A DNA stretch of 64,000 nt from Kiloniella litopenaei. Lineage in GTDB: Bacteria > Pseudomonadota > Alphaproteobacteria > Kiloniellales > Kiloniellaceae. The position numbers and the translations under genes were made by a program. The notes below the pieces were generated by a model. That model worked only from the letters and a program-made list of their open reading frames with translations. It did not search any database and had not been told where the DNA came from. The stretch is taken from positions 86,270-150,269 of the forward strand of contig NZ_LANI01000020.1 in NCBI RefSeq assembly GCF_000982415.1. Direction: 5' to 3'. Numbering within the stretch: position 1 is the stretch's first letter; each line of letters starts with the position of its first letter. Of this stretch, positions 29,301 to 39,200 are shown in pieces.

Positions 29301-30605
29301 ATGATGCATTTTATTGACAGGCGTTTAAATCCAAAGGGTAAGAGTTTACCCAATCGGCAGAGATTTATTCGCCGTGCCCAAAACCAGATCCGCAAGGCAG
29401 TAAAAGAAGCTGTGAATGGTGGAAAGGTAACCGATATTGGTCACAATGGCCGTATAACCATTCCCTCTAAAGGTTTAAATGAACCACGTTTCAAATATGA
29501 TTATACAAAAGGCAAACATGACCGTGTCCTACCCGGCAACAAAGAATTTTCGACAGGAGATCAGATAAAACGTCCGCCAAAAGGTGGCGAGGGGCAGGGT
29601 GGTAAAAAAGCCAGTGAAGATGGTGAAGGAGAAGATAGTTTCCAGTTCTCTCTTTCAAGAGAAGAGTTTCTGGATGTTTTCTTTGAAGATTTGGAGTTGC
29701 CAGATCTCGTAAAAACGTCCTTGAAGGAAGACGTTGAATTTGAAAAGCAGCGCGCAGGCTATGTGCGTGTTGGGTCACCAAGTAATATGGACTTGAAGCG
29801 GACAATGCGTCATAGCCTGGCCCGGCGCATTTCCATGAAACGACCTGGCAGCGAGGAACTCAATACACTCCGTGAAGAGATTTTGGATTTGGAAGCGCGA
29901 GGGCGCAAAACCAAAAAGCTGAAAGAGTTACAGGAAAAGCTGGAACAGCTGGAACATCGCCGCCGGTTTGTCCCTTACATAGATCCTTTGGATGTTCGAT
30001 ATAAATCCTTCACAAAAATTCCAAAACCGAACACACGTGCTGTCATGTTCTGCTTGATGGATGTTTCCGGGTCCATGAGCGAAAGCATGAAAGACCTGGC
30101 AAAGAGATTTTTTATGCTCTTGCACTTGTTTCTTACAACGCAATACGAGCGGGTCGAGCTGGTTTTTATTCGCCATACACACATGGCAAAAGAAGTTGAT
30201 GAAGAGACCTTTTTCTATTCAAGAGAAACGGGTGGAACCATTGTTTCCTCTGCCTTGGAAGAAATGCAGAAAGTTTTGGAAGATCGTTACCCTCTTGGGG
30301 ATTGGAATGTCTATGCCGCGCAAGCATCGGACGGTGATAATTTTGCCAGTGACCGGGAAAAGTGTCTGGCCATCATGGGGGATGTGATCCTGCCCGCCTG
30401 TCAATATTTTGCCTACATCGAAGTCATGGATGAACAGGAACTCGAGATCTTTAAAGATGAGCAAAACATGACGGATCTCTGGCGGATTTATGCGCAGCTT
30501 ACGGCAGGATTTGAGCAGTTTGCGATGAGAAGAGTTGTCAAACCCAATGACATTTTTCCTGTTTTTCAAGATTTATTTTCCAAGGAGAATGCCGGGGACA
30601 GCTAA
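29301..30605 (+). CDS. YeaH/YhbH family protein (DUF444), VWA-like
   Basis: A 434-aa protein of the DUF444 family. The N-terminal FIDRRLNPKGKSLPNRQRFI is the family signature, followed by a charged, Gly-rich linker (about 85-115). A von Willebrand A-like fold carries a metal-site motif LMDVSGSMSESMKDLAK near residue 254. The start may be 29301 or the adjacent ATG at 29304. It always travels with prkA and spoVR; in enterobacteria it is co-induced with YeaG under starvation. Molecular role unknown; a PrkA partner or substrate is likely. Confidence 0.93.
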   Translation: MMHFIDRRLNPKGKSLPNRQRFIRRAQNQIRKAVKEAVNGGKVTDIGHNGRITIPSKGLNEPRFKYDYTKGKHDRVLPGNKEFSTGDQIKRPPKGGEGQGGKKASEDGEGEDSFQFSLSREEFLDVFFEDLELPDLVKTSLKEDVEFEKQRAGYVRVGSPSNMDLKRTMRHSLARRISMKRPGSEELNTLREEILDLEARGRKTKKLKELQEKLEQLEHRRRFVPYIDPLDVRYKSFTKIPKPNTRAVMFCLMDVSGSMSESMKDLAKRFFMLLHLFLTTQYERVELVFIRHTHMAKEVDEETFFYSRETGGTIVSSALEEMQKVLEDRYPLGDWNVYAAQASDGDNFASDREKCLAIMGDVILPACQYFAYIEVMDEQELEIFKDEQNMTDLWRIYAQLTAGFEQFAMRRVVKPNDIFPVFQDLFSKENAGDS

Positions 30606-30669
30606 ATGGCCTGTCATCTTTTGGTGGATTAGAAGCGGTTTGTTTATCGCGCTATAGAAAGGAGTTCCT

Positions 30670-32226
30670 ATGGCAAAGGCAGAGAAAGTAGAGAAGCCAC
30701 CCAAACACCTTTACGATGGTGCAGAATGGAGCTTTGAGAAGCTTGATCGTGTCTATGATGCCATAGAAGAAATTGCGAATACCGAGTTGGGATTGAATGT
30801 TTATCCCAACCAAATAGAAGTTATAACGTCTGAACAGATGCTGGATGCCTATTCAGGTATCGGAATGCCATTAATGTATAACCACTGGTCATTCGGTAAG
30901 AGCTTTGTTCAGGATGAATTCTATTATCGTAAAGGCATGCGCGGTCTCGCTTATGAGATAGTGATAAATTCCAGCCCCTGTATCAGCTATATCATGGAAG
31001 AAAACACCATGACTATGCAGGCACTGGTCGTGGCCCATGCTGCTTTTGGGCATAATCATTTTTTCAAAAATAATCATTTGTTTCAGCAATGGACAGATGC
31101 CGAAGCCATCCTAGATTACATGCATTTTGCCCGGGAATATATCAGCAAGTGTGAAGAACGACATGGTGTTGAAGCCGTGGAAGAGCTATTGGATGCGGCA
31201 CATGCACTTCGTGAAAATGCTGTCGATCACTATTCAAGGCCTGTACCCATGTCCCGAGAAATGGCGCAACAGCGCATAGCTGATCGGGAAGAACATAAAC
31301 GTAGCGACTATCGGGATATTTGGCGGACACTGCCGCATAAAGGGTCTGACGTTGAGGATGAAGAGGTAAAGAGCAAACGCCAGGAAGCTAACATGGCCAA
31401 GTTTGGATTGCCGGAAGCGAACCTTCTTTATTTCTTCGAAAAGCACAGCCCCATACTGGAAGAATGGCAGCGTGAAATTTTACGTATTGTTCGGAATATT
31501 GCCCAGTATTTTTATCCGCAAAAGCAAACCAAGGTCATGAACGAAGGCTGTGCGTGTTTTTGCCACTACTACATTATGAACAGGCTTTTTGATAAGGGCC
31601 TGATTACCGAAGGAGCAATGCTGGAATTTATTGACTATCATAGTCGTGTCGTGGCACAGCCGGATTTTGATGACCAGCGATGGAATGGGATTAATCCTTA
31701 TGCATTAGGTTTTGCCATGATGCAGGATATCTATCGCATATGCCATGAGCCGACTGACGAAGACAGGCAGTGGTTTCCCGATATAGCAGGATCGAAGAAG
31801 GGGATTGAAGTTCTCAAGGACGCTTGGGCAAACTACCGGGATGAGAGCTTTATCCTACAGTTTTTGAGCCCGAAACTCATTCGGGATTTCAGGTTGTTCC
31901 AGATTCATGATAATTCCTCTCTCCCTCATTTAAAGGTTGATGCCATTCACGATAGTCGCGGATATAAAAAAATTCGCAGTGCCTTGGCAAAATCCTATAC
32001 TGTTTCTGCGATGACGCTGGATATACAGGTTGCCGATGTGGAATTCGAAGGTGATCGGGCCATTACCTTGCGTCACATGGTGCATGATGATGTTCCTATA
32101 GATGGCAAGGAAGCCGAGCAGGTGATGCGTAGGATTGCACAATTGTGGGGATATGATGTGAGCCTCTATTGTGAAGATGCGCTTTCAGGGAAAGTTCTTG
32201 CCACTTACGATGTTACGGCGACATAA
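30670..32226 (+). CDS. SpoVR family protein (YcgB-like)
   Basis: A 518-aa cytoplasmic protein of the SpoVR family, named for a Bacillus spore-cortex gene; proteobacterial members (YcgB) are stationary-phase induced and have no known biochemical activity. Recognisable stretches are YNHWSFGKSF, MNEGCACFCHYYIMN and NPYALGFAMMQDIYRICHEP. GAAAGGAG at 30657-30664 is a strong ribosome site. It is the third gene of prkA-yeaH-spoVR. A 10-bp inverted repeat lies just after its stop, without a T run. Confidence 0.94.
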   Translation: MAKAEKVEKPPKHLYDGAEWSFEKLDRVYDAIEEIANTELGLNVYPNQIEVITSEQMLDAYSGIGMPLMYNHWSFGKSFVQDEFYYRKGMRGLAYEIVINSSPCISYIMEENTMTMQALVVAHAAFGHNHFFKNNHLFQQWTDAEAILDYMHFAREYISKCEERHGVEAVEELLDAAHALRENAVDHYSRPVPMSREMAQQRIADREEHKRSDYRDIWRTLPHKGSDVEDEEVKSKRQEANMAKFGLPEANLLYFFEKHSPILEEWQREILRIVRNIAQYFYPQKQTKVMNEGCACFCHYYIMNRLFDKGLITEGAMLEFIDYHSRVVAQPDFDDQRWNGINPYALGFAMMQDIYRICHEPTDEDRQWFPDIAGSKKGIEVLKDAWANYRDESFILQFLSPKLIRDFRLFQIHDNSSLPHLKVDAIHDSRGYKKIRSALAKSYTVSAMTLDIQVADVEFEGDRAITLRHMVHDDVPIDGKEAEQVMRRIAQLWGYDVSLYCEDALSGKVLATYDVTAT

Positions 32227-32229
32227 CGA

Positions 32230-32270
32230 AACCTAAATTCGATCCTATTCATACATGCTTAATTTAGGTT
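32230..32270 (+). terminator. Inverted repeat after spoVR, possible weak terminator
   Basis: AACCTAAATT (32230-32239) and AATTTAGGTT (32261-32270) form a perfect 10-bp stem starting four bases after the spoVR stop. It is AT-rich and has no T tract on the plus strand, so termination would be inefficient or Rho-assisted. Confidence 0.45.
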
Positions 32271-32282
32271 GCTGTGAAGCTT

Positions 32283-32314
32283 CCATACATTTGATGCCAT
32301 ACATTTGATGTATG
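32283..32314. repeat. Tandem 14-bp duplication creating a CATACA-TTTGA-TGTATG palindrome
   Basis: The unit CCATACATTTGATG occurs twice head to tail (32283-32296, 32297-32310). The second copy with the next bases forms an inverted repeat CATACA/TGTATG. The rest of 32227-32510 shows no gene and no obvious sigma-54 promoter. Confidence 0.75.
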
Positions 32315-32510
32315 TAGGATTCCTGACTTTTATACTGTGTAAATATTTGATAGCTATAATTCTTCAAGAGCCGTTCAAGATATCTGTTTTCTGTTGCCCT
32401 TATTTAGAAAACAGGTTTCTTTGCGGCACGTGTTCATGACTTAACTGCCAGGATTTATAATCCTGAAAAATTGGTGTTGCCGTACCAATTTCAGAGGGGA
32501 GCACAGGAAA

Positions 32511-32888
32511 ATTAGCTCGATAAATGAATTAGACACACTAGCACTGGATCAATCCTATCCTATTCGGGATGAGCGGGTTCTCCGGTCCTTGTCAAATGAA
32601 GTTGGGGAAGAGACGATTCCCTTCCTTGTTGAACAGTTTCGCACAGATCTAAGAACGCATCTTGCTGGTGTTCTTGATGCGGCACGTGTTCATGATGTTC
32701 AAGAGCTGGAAAGGGAAAGTCATACTTTAAAAAGTGTGAGTGGTACTTTTGGCGCTCTGCGATTACAGGAACGTATGCGGCTTATTAATGAAGCCTGTCG
32801 ACGTGGCGAGCACGAGCCGGCGTTTAAGCTTGTTGCTGATGTTGGTGACATTGGTTCACTAACTATGAAAGCCTACCAAGATAATTAA
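32511..32888 (+). CDS. Histidine phosphotransfer (Hpt) protein, LuxU-like
   Basis: A small four-helix phosphorelay protein. The phosphorylation motif is ESHTLKSVSGTFGALRL, matching the HxLKGxSxxxGA pattern of Hpt domains. The helix before it (LVEQFRTDLRTHLAGVLDAA) and the opening EVGEETIPFLVEQF are typical of LuxU. The start is uncertain. The first conventional start codon in frame is TTG at 32589, but it would delete the first Hpt helix (DERVLRSLSNEV). The frame is open back to 32445, and an ATT at 32511 follows GAGGGGAG at 32494-32501. That gives 125 aa with the His near 71. A non-ATG start or a nearby base error is possible. It lies upstream of a LuxO-like regulator. Confidence 0.7.
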   Translation: MSSINELDTLALDQSYPIRDERVLRSLSNEVGEETIPFLVEQFRTDLRTHLAGVLDAARVHDVQELERESHTLKSVSGTFGALRLQERMRLINEACRRGEHEPAFKLVADVGDIGSLTMKAYQDN

Positions 32889-32889
32889 A

Positions 32890-33008
32890 GAACAAACGCG
32901 TCTTGCCTTGTGGTGTTGTTGATTACCTGTTCTGTAAAATGCCATTACTTGAAAGTAAAAGGGCTTAACTAACTGACTTGGAACAAGCCCTTGGCAAGAC
33001 GTATGTTC
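32890..33008 (+). other. Nested inverted repeats between luxU-like and luxO-like genes
   Basis: The outer stem is CGTCTTGCC (32899-32907) with GGCAAGACG (32993-33001), extended by GAAC/GTTC on the outside (32890-32893, 33005-33008). An inner stem AAGGGCTT/AAGCCCTT (32959-32966, 32985-32992) abuts it. This folds nearly the whole 183-base gap. It may be a structured leader or a small RNA. I found no sigma-54 promoter and no terminal T run. Confidence 0.5.
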
Positions 33009-33071
33009 CTTCGTATCATTTGTGTCATTCCTGTTGAACTGAATAACAGTTCCTGATCGGTACAATATTTG

Positions 33072-34526
33072 ATGGCAGATAGACCCTCTATTTTACTTGT
33101 TGAAGATACGGCTTCGCTTGTTGCTGTTTATACAAGCTATTTAAAACGCTCTGGCTATGATTCGACACAAGTAATGTCTGGAAAAGAGGCTCTCCAAGAA
33201 TTGGAGGGCGGTGGATACAGAGTTATTTTGCTTGATCTGCAATTGCCGGACATGGACGGTATAGAAATCTTGCGTATGGTTCAGGAGAGAAAATTACCCA
33301 TCGCAGTCGTGATTATCACATCCAATGCATCTGTGAATGTCGCTGTCGAATCAATGCGATTAGGGGCGTATGACTTTCTGGAAAAGCCTTTTTCTGCTGA
33401 TCGGTTAATCGTCACTGTGCGTAACGCATTGAAACATATGCAGTTATCCGAGATGGTGGAAGCCATCAAGGAACGCACGCAGTTCTATGGTTTTATAGGC
33501 TCTTCCTTTGCTATGCAGTCTATTTACCGCACGATTGATTCTGCTGCGGCTTCCAAAGCAACCGTATTTATTACCGGTGAAAGTGGGACAGGAAAGGAAG
33601 TTTGCGCGGACGCTATTCATAAGTCTAGCCCCCGTTCAGACAAGCCATTCGTTCCCCTTAATTGTGGTGCTATTCCAAAGGATTTAATGGAATCAGAGAT
33701 TTTTGGCCATGTAAAAGGAGCCTTTACCGGGGCGATCGGTCATCGTGACGGTGCTGCAACCCAGGCAGATGGCGGAACTTTGTTTTTGGATGAAATCTGT
33801 GAAATGGATCTTGATCTGCAAACAAAACTCTTACGTTTTATTCAGAGCGGAACTTTCCATAAAGTTGGGAGTACGCGGCTAGAAAAGGTAAATATCAGGA
33901 TTGTTTGTGCGACCAACCGTAATCCTTTGCAAGAAGTTCAAGCCGGACGGTTTAGAGAAGATCTATATTATCGTCTTCATGTTATTCCTATTCACCTTCC
34001 GCCGTTAAGAGATCGTGATCAGGATATACTGGAAATTGCGAAGTCTTTTCTGGTTGACTATGCCAAGGAAGAAGGAAAAGAGTTCACAAGCTTTTCTGCC
34101 GAAGCAACTGAGGTGATTAATAGTTACAATTGGCCGGGCAATATTCGTCAATTACAAAATGTGATAAGAAATTCAATTGTTTTGAACGAAGGCAAGGTGC
34201 TAACCGTTGAGATGTTACCTTCCTTGGGAAATCACAACTCTAGCTTTGTCGAACACAGGGAAAATGGGGGGCAGGTCACTTCTGATAGTGCAAGCAGCGC
34301 ATTGACCGCTGATGCCAGCGCTCTTTATGTCGCCAATCAACTTACTGAAACACAGGGAACTACAGAAATCCTACCGCTTTGGATGGTTGAAAAAGAAGCA
34401 ATAGAAGATGCGATTGAAAGATGTGATGGCAACGTTGTAAAGGCCGCCAGCTTGTTGAATATCAATCCTTCGACAATCTATCGTAAAAAGGTTCAATGGA
34501 AAGAACTGACGAAGAAAACCAGTTAA
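33072..34526 (+). CDS. Sigma-54-dependent response regulator, LuxO-like
   Basis: A 484-aa NtrC-family activator with three domains: receiver (about 5-120, acidic VEDT, phospho-acceptor in LLDLQLPD near Asp 55, Lys in FLEKPFS), AAA+ ATPase (about 140-375) and Fis-type helix-turn-helix (about 430-480, VVKAASLLNINPSTIYRKK). Walker A is ITGESGTGKE and the sigma-54 contact loop is GAFTGA (near 217-222), so it is a functional activator by motif. The ATG at 33072 is preferred over a TTG three bases earlier. Overall layout and the preceding Hpt gene match LuxO of vibrios. Its stop overlaps the convergent MFS gene by 4 bases. Confidence 0.92.
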   Translation: MADRPSILLVEDTASLVAVYTSYLKRSGYDSTQVMSGKEALQELEGGGYRVILLDLQLPDMDGIEILRMVQERKLPIAVVIITSNASVNVAVESMRLGAYDFLEKPFSADRLIVTVRNALKHMQLSEMVEAIKERTQFYGFIGSSFAMQSIYRTIDSAAASKATVFITGESGTGKEVCADAIHKSSPRSDKPFVPLNCGAIPKDLMESEIFGHVKGAFTGAIGHRDGAATQADGGTLFLDEICEMDLDLQTKLLRFIQSGTFHKVGSTRLEKVNIRIVCATNRNPLQEVQAGRFREDLYYRLHVIPIHLPPLRDRDQDILEIAKSFLVDYAKEEGKEFTSFSAEATEVINSYNWPGNIRQLQNVIRNSIVLNEGKVLTVEMLPSLGNHNSSFVEHRENGGQVTSDSASSALTADASALYVANQLTETQGTTEILPLWMVEKEAIEDAIERCDGNVVKAASLLNINPSTIYRKKVQWKELTKKTS

Positions 34527-35716
34527 TTGTAGTTTTTCTTTCCTACTTTGGAATTTATCAAAGAGCCAGCCATCAGAATGACAAATAGTAACGTCAGTGC
34601 CAGTGACACGTATATTAGGGCGTTACCTTGATAAGCTTGGGTTGCTTGCCCACCAATAAGAGGCATTAAACCACCTATACCCCACAAAAATCCAAATGCT
34701 GCGTTTGCGGCTATTAAGTCAGCGCCTTTGTATTCGTGCCCGACGGCAGTGAGAACCGTGTTGTAGATAGATGTTAAAATTCCCCCCCAACAAAATAAGA
34801 GAAATTTAAAAAGAAAGATTATGTGGGAAAACTGGAATGTCAGAATGATACACGCAATGCACACCAACCCGAGAATAAGAAGCAAACGGGGAATGTTCAT
34901 GTGATCGGCCAGCCACCCAATCGGGTATTGAAAAACCAGCCCCCCCAGGAAGAACAAGGTTAACATGACATGCATCTGGGGTTGCGCATAGCCAACTCTG
35001 GAACCGTAATAGTGAAAAAAGGTTCCCATTAATGTCTCCGTCCCCGAGGCAAGCACAACAGCTGCGCAATAGGCTGGGGCAATCAGGATAAAGGAAAACT
35101 GATTAAAGCTGCCCGGAGTTTCCAAATCCATTTCTGGATCTTTTACCACCAGTAGAGGAAGGGTCGCGAAAAAACAAATACAGGCCCCGGTTATATAGGG
35201 GAGCCAGCTGTCTGTACCCGTCATGATAAGAAGTAAGGGACCGGACGCAAAGCCAAGGCCCAAAGAAATATTGAACAGGGCGAGAATACGTCCCCGGTGA
35301 GAAGAGATAGCAAGGTGGTTTATCCAGCTCTCGCTTCCAATAAAAATGCCAGCAACCGCCATACCCATAACAAATCGTATGATAACCCATGCAACAGGAT
35401 CGGGAAAAAGGAACAGGCAAACAAACATGAGGGTTTCACCAATCATACATATGATGACAAATTTTCTCATGCCCAGATAGGAAATACAGGCCGGAACAAA
35501 AGGCGAGAACAGCACAATGGCTATTCCTAGCATGGACCCGATTAATCCTATGAATGATCCACTGCTCCCATCACGATCGAGGGAAATAGTCATCAATGGA
35601 AGGGTAAACCCCATACTAATGCCAGCGATGGACACACAAGAAATGACGGCAATCAAGTCTTTGAGGTTGCTGGGTCTTTCAGAAGATAATTTTTTTTCCC
35701 CTGTGCTATCACTCAC
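34523..35716 (-). CDS. MFS transporter
   Basis: A 397-aa major facilitator protein with about twelve hydrophobic segments. The first half reads AISSHRGRILALFNISLGLG and GSESWINHL, a signature of the YcaD/DHA-like drug- or unknown-substrate MFS group; the loop after helix 2 (YLGMRKFVIICM) is weakly conserved. A short charged N-terminus precedes helix 1. It is convergent with the LuxO-like gene and overlaps the upstream Rap1a-like gene by 8 bases, so the two are translationally coupled. The substrate is unknown. Confidence 0.85.
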   Translation of the reverse strand: MSDSTGEKKLSSERPSNLKDLIAVISCVSIAGISMGFTLPLMTISLDRDGSSGSFIGLIGSMLGIAIVLFSPFVPACISYLGMRKFVIICMIGETLMFVCLFLFPDPVAWVIIRFVMGMAVAGIFIGSESWINHLAISSHRGRILALFNISLGLGFASGPLLLIMTGTDSWLPYITGACICFFATLPLLVVKDPEMDLETPGSFNQFSFILIAPAYCAAVVLASGTETLMGTFFHYYGSRVGYAQPQMHVMLTLFFLGGLVFQYPIGWLADHMNIPRLLLILGLVCIACIILTFQFSHIIFLFKFLLFCWGGILTSIYNTVLTAVGHEYKGADLIAANAAFGFLWGIGGLMPLIGGQATQAYQGNALIYVSLALTLLFVILMAGSLINSKVGKKNYN

Positions 35717-36086
35717 ACGGATATTTTTCCCTTAATGTTAAGACAATGTTTTCAAATGCTGATTGTGTCTCAGCTTTGTTTGCAAATGACTGCCGAATGA
35801 GATCAATGTATTGCCCCCGTTGTGTGTTGGCAGGAAAACAAAAAGCCTCTGCAATCAAACCTTGTTCTCGCATCTCTAACAGGCTTTCTACCGTACCGGT
35901 AATATAGCCGTTACACAGACCGCCATACCATCGGTCCTCGGAATTACATAGTTGTGCAAGCTCTTTATTCGTCAGTTGTTGCCCGGCAAAGCTGTTAGAG
36001 GACGTGAATAGTAGAAAACCAAAAATAAAGATTCTGAACAAAGTGTCGTATCCGTTAGTTAAAGAATTAAATGATGAGCTTATCAT
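35709..36086 (-). CDS. Rap1a/Tai-domain periplasmic protein
   Basis: A 125-aa exported protein with an N-terminal hydrophobic signal (LFRIFIFGFLLFTSSNSFAG) and a Rap1a/Tai-type domain: LAQLCNSEDRWYGGLCNGYI holds two Cys and the Gly-Tyr-Ile motif, and two further Cys occur at AFCFPAN and KYPCE. The domain was named from type VI secretion immunity proteins but is widespread in proteobacteria outside that setting. No effector gene is adjacent, so an immunity role is not supported. It precedes and overlaps the MFS gene. Confidence 0.75.
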   Translation of the reverse strand: MISSSFNSLTNGYDTLFRIFIFGFLLFTSSNSFAGQQLTNKELAQLCNSEDRWYGGLCNGYITGTVESLLEMREQGLIAEAFCFPANTQRGQYIDLIRQSFANKAETQSAFENIVLTLREKYPCE

Positions 36087-36269
36087 GGAATTGCACGCGA
36101 TGGTTTATTTTTGCGAATAATGAGTAAATTTAACAGAAATGGTCACATTTAAACAAAGGTATTTCTTGCAAATGATTGATTAAACACAAGGTTATGAGTA
36201 GTTTAGATCATAACAATTATAGAGTGTGATTTTTACACAAAACCTTAAAACATTATAAAAGGTTGGATC

Positions 36270-39200
36270 GTGCGCAAATTTACGATTTCAATATTCATAA
36301 TATTGCTACTTGTTATTGGTGGTGTGTTATTTGGCCCAGGCTTTATTGACTGGAACAAGTACAAGGGAGATATCACTGAGCAGGTTTATGCTCAAACAGG
36401 ACGGGCATTGGATATTGAAGGGGATCTTCACCTAAGGATACTCCCGGTCCCGAGTTTTTCAGCCGCAAATGTTCGCTTTGCAAATGACCCCAAGTCCAGT
36501 GAAAAAACGATGATTTCTCTTGATGAATTAGGGGTTAAAGTAGCTGTTTTTCCTCTATTAAGTGGGCGTCTTCGGGTTGATGAGGTTGTTTTAAGAAAAC
36601 CGATTATACGTGTTGAGAAGTTTGCTGACGGTTCAGGTAACTGGAATTTTTCACCTGTTGAGAACGCCCAAAAAGGGACGAGTAACAGTACTGTAGCAAA
36701 GGAAGACACAGGGCTACAGGGGGGGGGGCAGGATACGACAGAGAATGATTTTTTGGCGGATATTGTCCTTGATCATTTCCGTATTATTGACGGCACAATC
36801 CATTACAGTGATGCAAAAACAGATCTTGACGAGATGTTCGAGGGGATCAATGTCGAGATCGCGGCAAAAAGCCTGGTCGGACCGTTCTCCCTAGGGGGGG
36901 ATTTGCTGTTGCGGGGCCAACGTACGGAAATAGAGCTTGATATAGGGCAATTTGCAGATGACGGGGCAACGGCGATTAATGCAGGTGTCCGTCTGCCGGA
37001 TTCAGAAGCAAAATTAAGGTTCAACGGTCTGGTTTCCCGACATGTAAACAGCACGTCTTATCGTGGCAAGTTCGAGGGTGATGGAAGCGATCTTGGATCG
37101 TTGATTTCCGAACTATTTGACGTTGATGTCGCAACCAGTGCCGACAGTGATTTCGAATTATCTGCAGAGCTTGAGGGGAACCTCAACAAGCTTTCGGTAA
37201 ATGATATTGTGGTTCGGGTCGGTGCACAAAAGGTAAGTGGTGCTGTTGATGTTGGCCTTAAGGGGGGTGTCGATATTTCTATGGATCTATCAAGTCCGAG
37301 GGTAAACTTGGACGATATTCTTACCGTAGAAAACTCTGTTCAAAGAAAGCTGAGCCCAAAAACCAAAAATACTTCCAATGAAGGCGATCCGGTAACTGGA
37401 AATTCAAAAGCTGGTAGTGATCAGGAACAAACACAGCTTTCTGCATCTTCGTGGCCCGTATTTTCGCCTGAAGTTTCTCTGAAAGCGCAAATTCGTATTG
37501 ATGATATTATTTATAACCAGAGAATTGTTCGGGGCTTTGCCCTTCAGTCACGCCTTGAAAATGGTCTGTTTGAAATTCAGAATTTAAGTGCGCAGCTTCC
37601 CAGTGGAAGCCAGATTGCTCTTGCTGCAAATTATCAAAATCAGACGGTAAACGGTCAGCTAAATGCAAGAACAGAGGACCTGCGCGGACTTTTGACGTGG
37701 TTAGATGTGGCCGTCCCAGAGGTTCCCAACGATAGATTCCGACGTTTGGATAGTAAGGTCCGTTTTAGCCTAAAACCGGAACAGGTTGTTCTAAATCCGG
37801 TTTCCGTTACCCTGGACGTAACCCATTTGGATGGTGCAGCTACAATTGCGCTTCGTGACCGTTTGGGGGTTGGGGCACGTGTTGTTATTGACCGAGTTGA
37901 TTTGGACGCTTATCTGATCGAAAAAGACAAAGGTCAGCCCGTTGAAGTGAATGATAATGCCGGTGTGTCAAATGGCTCTGCGCCGATTGACGAGATGAAA
38001 GCACAAGATCAAAAAACACCCGTAGGCAATAATGAAACGCAGTCGATTTTGGGCAAATTAGATGCTAATTTGGATATTACGCTTGGTGAAGTAGTGTATC
38101 AGGGTGTCCCCCTCCGTGGTGTAAAGCTGGATGCCACTTTGCAACAGGGTAATCTACAAATCAGAAATGCATCGTTGGATAACATCGAGGGGTCATCTTT
38201 TGCCTTATCTGGTGCCATCAAAGGAATAGAGGCCGAAGCACCTGATTTTGATACGACAATTATTGCCAAAGTGGTTGATCTTCCAAAACTGTTACAGCTT
38301 GCGAAACAGGATCAGATTAACGGATTACCTGATTTGGGATCTATAGAAGTTAGCGGCAATGTTAAAGGAACCAAGGACAATCTGGCGGTCGACTTGCTGG
38401 GGGCGGCATTGGGCGGGTCTTATCAAGCTAAAGGCGCGATACAACCGGGGACGAATTCGTTATATCAAGGGTTGATTGTGATTGATCATCCTGATGCTGC
38501 AAAGCTGGTTAAGCGGATTAATCCAGAAGCCTCTATAAACCCAAGATGGGGGCGCGTTTCTGCAAAGTCGATGGTAACAGCCAGCCCTGAGGTAATAGAA
38601 CTGTATGAACTCGATGGCACCATTGCAAATACAGCTATTCAAGGGAGTGTCGTTGCGAACCTAGCTGATGCTAAACCGAAGGTGACAGCTAACCTGATGA
38701 CAGGCACTTTGGATCTTAGCAGTCTTTTACCCAAATCTGCTGCGGGTGGAGCTTCTGGTGGTGCAAGTGGTGGCGGCAGTTCTGTTTCTGCTGGATTAAA
38801 CAGACGTTGGTCACAGGAAAACTTAGATCTATCTGCTTTGTCTTCGTTGAATGCCGAAATTTCACTGATATCAGATGCTGTTCGAAGTGACGCGCTGACC
38901 ATTGAAAATGTGCAGGCTAAAGCAACATTACAGGATGCCATGCTGACTTTGTCTCAATTTTCCGGAACTGCCTATGGCGGCGGGGTAACGGCAACAGGTA
39001 ATGTTGATGGGCGAGACCAGCTCATTGTGGATATGGACATCAGTGCCCAGAACATTGATAGCGGATCATTGCTTAGGGATATGGCAGATTTCAAAAGGGT
39101 ATCCGGACCTGTTTCGGTTCAGGGCAAGGTAAAAACGGCGGGACGTTCCGAAGCTGATCTTGTTCAGCAGCTAAACGGGAATGGCCAAATTAGTGGCGTC

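Noticed and set aside
32890..33008. A true Qrr small RNA next to the LuxO-like gene
   Set aside because: No GG-N10-GC sigma-54 promoter and no terminal T run were found on either strand; only the structure is reported.
35709..36086. Rap1a-like protein as a type VI secretion immunity factor
   Set aside because: No effector or secretion gene is nearby, and the domain is widespread in other settings.
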